NCBI GenBank assembly: GCA_018287875.1
Contig: JAGVVL010000002.1
Span: 248,001-312,000, forward strand
Source of the DNA: Nigrospora sphaerica
Taxonomy: Eukaryota > Ascomycota > Sordariomycetes > Amphisphaeriales > Apiosporaceae
Reading direction: 5' to 3'
Length of the DNA stretch: 64,000 bases
The position numbers and the translations under genes were made by a program. The number at the start of each line of letters is the position of its first letter. Within the stretch, counting starts at the first letter, position 1. This document shows, piece by piece, positions 55,720-64,000 of this stretch. Under the pieces are notes generated by a model. That model was not told the DNA's origin, searched no databases, and worked only from the letters and a program-made list of their open reading frames with translations.

Positions 55720-58577
55720 CAGCTTCACTCAGGTTCGAGCATCGGGCAGTCGTATTGTGGAGGAAGACAGCGTCGTGTCCCTCGTACAACAAGGCCATGC
55801 GTACCTATGTGTGTTCGGGGGAGAGTTCGCACTCGGCATCGTGTTGTTGGTGGATTGGACGACCAGATACACGTATGGCGATCCGGGGCTAGGTAAGTAG
55901 GAGGTATGGAAAAACGGAGGAAGAGGAAGGTGTGTTGTCTTTTGCGGAACAGACGACGTGGTACCAGGGACACCGACGGCAAAACAGCGACGGTGGGTGC
56001 CGTGGGTTTTATAGAAAGAGTCCATCGAGAAACAGGGCTACCAGGTTTGTCGCTGGGAGGGAAGTTGAGAAGGGGCGAGCTGAGAGGGAGCGATGTTGAG
56101 TGCAAGCCGTTGCGCGCCTGACAATAGAAAATCCCCTAGAGTACACGCAGCCTCCCTGCAGTACACATAACCCCATGGTTTTTTGGTGGCGGTTTTGTAC
56201 CTGCGGGAAGCTGCCGGTCAAGTGCTCTGTAATCGGAAAGTCGCAAGGATGTGGAGGCAGGCTGTTCCTTGCTTAGGGCTCTGCAAGGCAGTCAGTTCTC
56301 GCCGAACCAATTGGTTCCAGCCATCCACAGCTGGAAGACAAGATTGTAGAAAGACATTGGCCAAGCAGATGCTCCGCCGTTCCTTGCAAACCCACCACAA
56401 GCAATCAGTCCCCGCAATTGACTTTTAGTGTACAAGGCACGTCCGCGCGGGCTGATTAGAGCCTCTTTGGCCGCTGCCGATGCCTCCATCCCGCATCACA
56501 GGTTTTACATCAGTACTCACTCCATGGAGAGCTCGTATGTCTCCGTGCAGAAAAATAACGGACAGAGAAGAGGTACCGGCCTTTGAAATGGATGGGTGCT
56601 TGTGATTTCTTCCCTGATTCGTACTTTTACTGCTAGGGGTGCCACAGTCCGCCTTAAATCATCCCCTCTCCAAGTACCCGGTACGTATATGCGCTGCCAT
56701 GTTTGGCTGGACCCTCGGCGCATACTACACCGTCCGCTCCGAATTTTCTATTCCAGTGCGAGGATCTGGCGAGGCAGGACCATCCAGCAGCCAGATGAGA
56801 TGCATGAAAATCCCTGCTTGGCAGCGTGTCCAGGGCTGGAGTGGGTCGGAGCCAACACCGGTGAAAATGGTGGACAGGCGAACGAGTGAGGTAAGAGCTG
56901 CTAAACCGCCCAAGATGACAAGCGGTTCAGGTCGCCAAGGGGTGCCAAGCACCAGGCGACCGTGGGCGACATGAGAGGGGACCGGAATGGACAGAGGAGC
57001 ATCTGGGTACCAGCGCAGCCAACGAGTATAATAGGTAGGATGGACGACGATGACGTCCGGAGAGGGTTTAGTGGGAAGGCGGGAGAGGAAGGCGAGTGAG
57101 CGAGATTCTCCATTCCAGGTACCGTATTGGTGCTGGCCAGCCTCGCAGCGGCCGCTCGTGGGATCCCCTCATGGTTGCCATCCACGCTGTCGATAAACGT
57201 TCGTCCCACCGACGGCCATTGGATGATGTCAGCCCGTTCGACGATGGGTCCAGATCCATTTGCAGATGTACCCACGCTAGCCATGGCTTCCCGTCGGGCT
57301 GCAACAAGAAATACATAGGGAGGGGACTGGTTACCCTGGCGGGCGACCCGGTCTGGGGATCGGATGGAGCCCAAACCGCCCGGGAGGGGCGAGCTGCCAT
57401 TCCTAAGGATGGGCCAGATCTGCCCCCGCCGATTGGACGATTGCATCCCAATACACACATCGCACGCACGCGCGGGGTCGCATTGGTCACCCCTCGCTGC
57501 CTCGCCGAGCAGGTGCGCTACCGGTGGACGACAAGACGGCCAGCGAGCGAAGAAATTGGGACCAGGGCCGTGCCGTCGAAACCGTTTCGGGCCAGGTTGC
57601 CTGCTGCGATAGCTACCTACTGGGAAAGTGACATGTAAGAGGTATGTATGCACCTACCTACACAGTAGGTGCCCAAGTACATATAGGTATACAACTGGAG
57701 CCTGGTAAAGGGCGTGCCGCCAATCTCGTGCTTCCCAAGCCCCTGCCTCCCAATAGCCGCTGGATGAAATACTTGACGAGTCGAAGACGGGAACGAAGAA
57801 GAAGAGCCCTGCGTCGAGGCGATGCTTCCCCCCAGTCGTCAATCAACCACACCGACCCCCCCGAGCCAAACAACCCCTCCACCCCCCCCTCCCCGAGAAA
57901 AAAAAAACCGCCCGAGTCTCATCCCATGCCCAGCCCGGAGACGAGAAAAGCAGCTCCGAGATGGATTGGATAGCCTGGTCCAAACCCTGGAGCACACGAC
58001 CACTACGACCATGACCAGCGCCAGCGCATCCTCCAAACCTCGGACGCTGACCGCCGGCCCGTCCGCCCTTGCGCCCGCGGCACGTTCGGCGTAAAACGGC
58101 CTCTGCCCCTCTGCCCTCCTTCGCCCCTCTGTCCGTCCTAGACCAACATTTCCCATAAGCCCCCCGTCATCTGCCAGCATTGCATCATTACGGCACCCAT
58201 TCTTGACATCGGGCTGGCACGCACCGCCTTTACCGTATCACCGAAGAATTGCCCAAAGTAATCGCAGCTGAACATTACATTATCATGCCTCTGAGTTCTG
58301 TCTATGTAGGGGGTATCACACTCCGGCCTTCCTTTCCTCCTCCTCTCTTCTCCCTCTTGTCCTCTGCTCCGCCCTCGCTCGGTCCTCATTTTCGTACTCG
58401 ACCCCCTCTGTCGTGAGGCTAGTCGGGCCTCCCTGAGTACCCAGCACTGCCGCCCTCATTGGGCAAAAGCCTGTTGCATTCTAGCCCAGGCTACCGTATG
58501 CCAGGCGGCCGTCACACCGAAGCCCACTCGGGAACCGGCACGCTCGCCGCGTCCGCGTCCTCGCTGGCGCCGGGGCG
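55720..58577. other. Intergenic, no firmly supported gene
   Basis: 2.9 kb. A minus-strand two-exon reading (57284-57120, then from about 57002 to 56901) starting MASVGTSANGSGPIVERADI could make an 88-residue protein, but the second exon has no conserved look and I do not call it. The end of the stretch is the 3' flank of DLT1. Confidence 0.5.
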
Positions 58578-60050
58578 CTAAAACATGTCGCCGATGCGCA
58601 GGACGTAGGGCAGGCCGCCAGCGGGCTCCTCGTCGCGGCTCGCGAGGCGGATGACGCTACCGCCGGCGCTGCTGGTGGCGCCGAGGGAGCGCACCGACCC
58701 AGCGCCTCCGCCGCTGCTGCTGTTGCTGCTGCTGCTGGTGCCCACACGGTAGAGGCGCCGGCTCGGGGCGAAGCCGCCGGGCGAGGTCGAGGAGCTCGTT
58801 AGACTGCTCGAGGTCGACCGGCGCGTCACGTCGCCCGCGCGTGTCCTGAACGTCGGCGCCCGGCTCATGGGTGTCGTGGGCGCCGTGCCGTAGTGCTGGC
58901 CCGACGTGGGGCGTATACGGCCATGGTGGACCGAGCGCGTCCGCTGCGGCGCGAACCGTAAGGATGAGCCGCTGCTTGTCGTGGCGCTCGATATGCTGCG
59001 CACGCTGCGGGCGGGCGTTGTCGGTCTCGTGTCGCGCGGCGCATCGTCGTCGATGTGACCGCCGCCGCTCGACGTGGCGATGCTGTTGGCGTCGTCTTCG
59101 CCCGGGTACAGCACGGCCGGGTCGAGGGGCCCCAGGTTACGCAGCAGCGCCGCGAAGAGGTGCATGAGCTCGCGGAAGTCGGCGTTAGACATGGGCCGCG
59201 GCGCGAAGCGGGCGCGCTCGTAGGCGTCGAGGAAGTCTGCGATGGCGGGTGTGGTCGGCAGCACGCCGAGCGACGTGAGGTGCATGACGTAGTCGCGCAT
59301 GGTCATGTGCGGAGCACGCTGTAGCAGGTCGACGGCATCCATGTCCAGGGCGCCCGTGGGGTCGGCGAGCGGAGCCTGTGACACGGCCTTGGCCTCGATC
59401 AGGTTCGGGAGCTCCGACAAGATGGTCGAGTACTGCAGGTTCGGGAGGTCGGGCGAAGTCGGGCTACCCCAGCCGTTATGCTCGATTTCGCCCCAGACGG
59501 GCTTCGTAGGCGGCAGGCGGATGCCGAGCTTGCTCTCGATGCTCGTGGACCGCTTCCGCTTGGACTTCTTGTTGTTGGTCTCGACTGCGCCGTCGTCGTC
59601 CCCGTGTCCGTGCTCTTCCACAACAACGCCCAGTCCGCCCGCGCCGGCCGCGTGCTGCTTGTTATCCGGGCCCGTGACCTTAGGGCGGGCCTCCCAGGCA
59701 ATGGCGGCGCTGCGGCCCAGGTCCTTAGCGATCATCTGGCGCACCTGTTTCTTCACGTCGCCCTTCTTGATGGGAATGGTATTGCGCGGGATCTGGGCGA
59801 GGACGGTGCGGGTGACGTAGAGGCGGAGGAAGTAGACGAAAAGTACGATGAGGATGGCGAGCACGTAGGTGGCGGCGATGATGGGGATGTTGACGATCTG
59901 GTAAGTGTAGGTCAGGGCCTGGCGAATGGCGTCGCCGGGCGAGACCAGCAGCAGTAACACGAGGAGAAGGCAGAGGAAGAAGTAAAGCGTGTTGTAGAAA
60001 ATGCGGAATATGGTGTGGGCCGTCGTGGAGTGGGATGAAGTGGCCGCCAT
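58578..60050 (-). CDS. DLT1: Defect at low temperature protein 1 homologue
   Basis: A single exon; 490 residues from the ATG at 60050. Two N-terminal membrane helices (IFYNTLYFFLCLLLVLLLLV and IPIIAATYVLAILIVLFVYF) are followed by a conserved cytosolic domain: RTVLAQIPRNTIPIKKGDV, GWGSPTSPDLPNLQY, MRDYVMHLTSLGVLPTTPAI and MSNADFRELMHLFAALLRNL. The last 180 residues are Ser/Thr/Arg-rich low complexity and end in LPYVLRIGDMF. This order matches the fungal Dlt1 family, named for a cold-sensitive yeast phenotype; its molecular role is not known. Confidence 0.85.
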   Translation of the reverse strand: MAATSSHSTTAHTIFRIFYNTLYFFLCLLLVLLLLVSPGDAIRQALTYTYQIVNIPIIAATYVLAILIVLFVYFLRLYVTRTVLAQIPRNTIPIKKGDVKKQVRQMIAKDLGRSAAIAWEARPKVTGPDNKQHAAGAGGLGVVVEEHGHGDDDGAVETNNKKSKRKRSTSIESKLGIRLPPTKPVWGEIEHNGWGSPTSPDLPNLQYSTILSELPNLIEAKAVSQAPLADPTGALDMDAVDLLQRAPHMTMRDYVMHLTSLGVLPTTPAIADFLDAYERARFAPRPMSNADFRELMHLFAALLRNLGPLDPAVLYPGEDDANSIATSSGGGHIDDDAPRDTRPTTPARSVRSISSATTSSGSSLRFAPQRTRSVHHGRIRPTSGQHYGTAPTTPMSRAPTFRTRAGDVTRRSTSSSLTSSSTSPGGFAPSRRLYRVGTSSSSNSSSGGGAGSVRSLGATSSAGGSVIRLASRDEEPAGGLPYVLRIGDMF

Positions 60051-61840
60051 GGTTGGTTTGGTGGTGGTAGGTTCCGTCAAGATTTGGGTAATGAGGCTTC
60101 TTGTCGTAAAGGACCTGCTTCGGCTGTGGCTGTCGTCACTACGGCGTAGGCGCCGGGCGCACCTCTTCGGACACGAGATGCGAAAGCGCGCAGGATCATG
60201 ACGGAGGCGGGGAACGGCCGGGGGAAGAGGAGGTCGTGGGGGGTAGGTTGATTAGCAATTAGCGGTCGATCGGATCATGGATCGAGACCGTGGGGGTGGG
60301 ATGCATCGACTCGAGATGAGATCAAGATGGGAAAGCGAGCGTGGGTGCGAAGCGAGTGAAGGGGGGGAGAAGACGGGAGAAAAGGGACGGGACGTTGGGA
60401 CGTTTGTGGTCCGGCCGTTCGGAAGCCGGGAAGCAGAAACAGGGAAGTACCGAGAAACCCTATGTATTAGGAAGGAGAGTTATGTATGCAGTGCTGGTAG
60501 TGGCTGCTAGCCCTGTGGGTTGGTCGGGCAGTAATGAGAGGATTGAGCAGGGCGAGAAAGCAAGCAGCTTGGTTGGCACGGGAGAGCAAAAAGCAAGACA
60601 GGCCGCCAGCCACGACGACAGCAACACCGTCGGGATGAGTAGTAAAAGACAGGAGGGAAGAGCCCAGGACTTAAATTAGGCCCGCCCCGCCTCTCATTCT
60701 CCCCCCAACCGGTGGTGGAGGCACCGGCTCAACTCCAGCACCCCTGCCTGCATTTGCATCCATGCCCGCCCCGGCGACAGACGCCATTTGTGGTTCCCCG
60801 TCTCTTCATCCGTCGTCGCTTCATTGGTTGCCTTGTATCCCTCCCCGGCCGGTGGATCGCCACGGGGGACTTCTATTGCCGTGCACACCCTGTTCAAGTA
60901 AGATGAACACCTGCCATTGACTCCGTCAAGCAGCGGCTGAGCGGGTTTCTACTATGCGCCGGATATTCCATGTCAACATCACTGCTTGGTTCATCGGGAG
61001 TGCCTCTCGCGATCCGCTCAACGGGCCGCAAAGGCATCACATTTTATCTTCAGCCATGCTGGATCCTCCAAACTCTGTCTGCCGTATCCGTTCAACATGA
61101 ACCCTGTTCGTCCCATGTCACCGGTATCCGCAATCTTCTTGGGCCAAGGCACGGGCCTTTCCCCCAAGATGCGATGCGATGATGTAGCTTGCTTAACACC
61201 TACAAAAACAGGTTTCGGCATCGACGAATCTATGTTATGGGCCAATAAGGCAACCGTGACCATCAAGCCACGAGGCACTCGTGTCGTGCAGTCAGCTTTG
61301 CCAATGGTGCCCGGGACGAATCACGGCTCAACATGGTGCGCCGATCGTCCTACCGGCGCAGGCCGTACAAGCCAAATACGTCAGCCTTGCTGCAAGCTGA
61401 GGCGGGATCCTCGGCCTGTAAGTAACACCCCCCCGGACCAAGTATTCAGCCCCTGGACTCCTATCCCTTCACCAAGGCCCAATGGGCAATGGCCGCCGTG
61501 TCTTGTTTTATGGCTATCCTGACAAGCCTGCCGAGCTGCCGTCACGCCAGGTGCAAAGAGCGGCCCGCACCGACAAGCTGCCGCCGGACCCGCGCAACGT
61601 CCGTGTCCAGCACGACACCGCTTGCTCTCCAGTAGTAGGTATATTACCCGTCGGGTCGCCTTGCGCTTCTTTGCCCGCTCAGCTTCTTTTCGGCTTGATC
61701 TCTCGCGCATCACGGGCCCAGCGCCACCACAAACGAATCGTGTCCCTATGCCTGATAACCGCGTCAATGACCACATTGTAACCTATCTGGGCGAGGATAC
61801 CCCGGAGAGTATCCGATAGTCCCCAAAGAACCAACTGCGA
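60051..61840. other. Intergenic, no supported gene
   Basis: 1.8 kb from the DLT1 promoter to the 3' end of the NDC1 gene. Short frames only. Confidence 0.6.
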
Positions 61841-63844
61841 CTAGCTTATTTGGCGCATTTCGGGGGCATTCTGCTGGACTGGCGCCACCGCCGCTGTAGC
61901 TGGCCCTGCGTCTGCTGGGAGCTCCCGGACCTCCTTCTTTGCTGCCTCCTTGGCAAGTCGCAGGTCGGTGCGCGTCAGTCGGAGGTCGGCACTAAATTCC
62001 TCAAACGACGTGACCACTCTCGCCAGCGCTTCCTTGAGAGCATCCAGCACCTCTTCCACTGGGCTGCACCTTCGCTTTTTCTCGAGGTCGGTCCAGTGGT
62101 CGGGGAAGTTGCTTCGGAAAATCTCAATCTTTTTGATGACAACTGTCAGAGTCCGGATGAGCGCCGGAACATCACGTTGGACGGTGCCGTAGTTATCCTC
62201 GAACAAGCTCACTGCCGCCAGCTGCGACAAGGTGAAGGCCGCGTTGGCGTAGATGCTGGTCTCGCCATACGGCGTACCCAAAACAGCCGTGGTCAGACGT
62301 CGGGAAAAGGTTTGCTTGAACGGCGCGCTGATGTAGGGAAGCTGGAGCGCTTGCGCCAATAAGGAGTGGAACACCCCCTGGATCTCCTCGGGCTTCAAGT
62401 GTTGTTGCTGGTCCTTGGTGAGCAGCGAGTCGCGCATGTGGGCGACGCCCTGCTGTGCCAGGGGCACGAAGTTGGCCGGCTTACGGCCGGGCGACCGCAG
62501 CTTGTCGCCAACGTACTTGCCCAAAGTATCACGGTACGTCGTGGGTGGCGGTGCCTTTTCCCAGACGTTGGCGCTGGTAGGAGGCTCCACGATACGAGCA
62601 CCAGCGACGTTCTGGGCGCCCTCGTCCACGGCGGGCGGCGCAGGCGGCTTGCCGTATTCGTCGATGCGTCTCTCCAATTGCTTGATCGTATCAACACAGA
62701 CCGTATAGATCTGTGACCACATGGGGCCGTCCTTGCGGTCGATATCCTCAAAGATGGCCTTGCGGCGGATGTCGAAGTCGCGAGCGATCAAGGCAAGCTC
62801 CCACATAGCAAACGCCTGTACATGTCAGTCAAGCCCAAGGCCACACTGTGTTTTTTCACCTGCACATACCTGGTTTCGCGGCTTCTTGCTCTTCAGACCA
62901 TTCAAAAGACTGCCGTTGGGATCCTTAGACTCGGCAGTCAATGGCTGACCGTTCTTGAGAGGCTCTTTGGCGAGACGCAGCGTAAAGGTGGCATTGCCAA
63001 AGTTCCACAGCAGACACAAGAGTGCACCGGCGATAATGGACCGAAGAAGCATCCACACACTCCACGGTGAGCTGCTGGGAACGATATTGGACTTGGGAAG
63101 ATTGTACCAGGGTCGAAGAAAGGCCATGGCCCAGCCCCACGCCATGTGTCGGAAGAAGAGGGTGTACAGGATGATGTAGTTGGCCACACAGACCATGGCG
63201 GCGCTGGAGACAGAGCGCACAAAAATCTGGGGAGCGTCCTTGACCAGTTTCTCAAACGGATCTTCCGTCTTGGCCGCCGAGGTGCCCTCCTCCTCTTCCG
63301 GCCTCGCCTTGACATAACCCAGTAGCATGCGGTCGTAGTCGAGGAAGCAGTGTAGGAAGCCCTCAAAGAGGCCGACCAGCACCACGCTGACAGTGTAGAA
63401 CAGAGCGCGTTCGTTCAGACGGGCGCGATCACCGCTGTGGTAGGTGATCCAGTGCAGGCCGGAGTCATCGCCAACAGCCCACAGGTAGAGCTGACTGAAA
63501 GCAAAGGCAGAGAGACCGTAGGTCACGATGGCTTCGGCGGTCTCGAAGGTGAACGTATGGCGACGGAACGTCTCGAAGGAAGAGTTGGAGGTGCGGAGCC
63601 CGACATGGGGATGAGCAATGCGCAGGACGACGACGAGCAGGGCGCAGGCGAAGATGGCGAGGGCGCGCAGGCCGGCAATGCCCAGCGGGAACCACGACCA
63701 GATGACCGAGTTCCAGCTGGAGAGGGTCAGGGACTCGGCGTAGGCGACGACGAGCAGGACAAGGAGGGTCGAAGCGAAGCGGCGCTGCAGACAAGGCTGC
63801 AGGAAGTCCTTGTAGGGCACCCTTCGCACGACGGGCGGCGGCAT
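61841..63844 (-). CDS. NDC1: Nucleoporin Ndc1 homologue
   Basis: Exons 63844-62870 and 62815-61841, each 975 nt, join across a 54-bp intron (GTATGT to TACAG) to 649 residues. The N-terminal half has about six membrane segments (TLLVLLVVAYAESLTLSSWN, FPLGIAGLRALAIFACALLV, VANYIILYTLFFRHMAWGWA, LRSIIAGALLCLLWNFGNAT and others). The C-terminal half is soluble and includes AFAMWELALIARDFDIRRKA and the helical block ending in LRLAKEAAKKEV. This arrangement is that of Ndc1, the membrane nucleoporin that anchors the nuclear pore complex and spindle pole body in the nuclear envelope. Confidence 0.88.
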
Positions 63845-64000
63845 GGCGGGCAGCGGATGCGGTTCCTATTCAGCTCGGGGTGACAATGAGAGGCTCAGAC
63901 CATGGCTCAATACGGAGAGGCCGTGCGGAGCCGTGGGAACCGTCGAAGGGGGTGCTGTGCTGATGGCGGCGAGTCGACGCGAAAGATGAGGCTGCCGACG
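63845..64000. other. NDC1 upstream region, cut by window edge
   Basis: 156 bp upstream of the NDC1 start codon, with no further feature visible. Confidence 0.5.

Noticed and set aside
56901..57284. Two-exon reading beginning MASVGTSANG
   Set aside because: Donor GTACCT is acceptable, but the second exon is short with no conserved sequence; support is too thin to call a gene.

Overview
The window is nuclear DNA of a filamentous ascomycete (Pezizomycotina, most likely Sordariomycetes). The signs are short introns (about 50-220 bp) with GTRAGT-type donors and CTRAC branch points, GC-rich coding exons, and typical gene families: a HET domain, an NRPS-like reductase, a Zn2Cys6 regulator, an AA9 oxygenase, DUF4246, Dlt1 and Ndc1. 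All gene models were built by hand from splice signals, reading phase and family motifs. No search was run.

Layout. 1-8.6 kb: a broken HET-domain gene at the left edge, then an NRPS-like adenylation-thiolation-reductase gene (-) divergent from an aldo-keto reductase (+), then a Zn2Cys6 factor (-); this looks like a small metabolite cluster. 10.2-16 kb: an AA9 oxygenase and a subtilisin-like protease, both secreted. 16.5-22.6 kb: tRNA methyltransferase TRM2 divergent from gamma-glutamyltransferase, then replication factor C subunit 3. 23.8-31 kb: a membrane-anchored histidine-phosphatase-like protein, a divergent pair made of a prolyl-4-hydroxylase-like oxygenase and an ER-retained PDI-like protein, and a decayed MFS transporter tail. 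31.3-36.5 kb: three co-oriented genes (DUF4246, hotdog thioesterase, FAD monooxygenase).

From 36.5 to 58.5 kb the window is gene-poor. It holds one Kre9-like membrane glycoprotein, one cytochrome P450, and four members of an unrecognised small-protein family (71-91 residues). All four have two exons split by a phase-2 intron: one on + at 40.9 kb and three on - at about 49.7, 52.9 and 55.5 kb. This dispersed cluster is the best candidate for something undescribed. 58.5-64 kb returns to housekeeping genes (Dlt1 and nucleoporin Ndc1).

Other striking points are two consecutive 8-nt exons in the PDI-like gene, which also has APAS in place of the CxxC active site; a start codon isolated on a 4-nt coding exon in the gamma-glutamyltransferase; a 37-residue insertion inside the Zn2Cys6 cluster; and a histidine phosphatase lacking its catalytic motifs.
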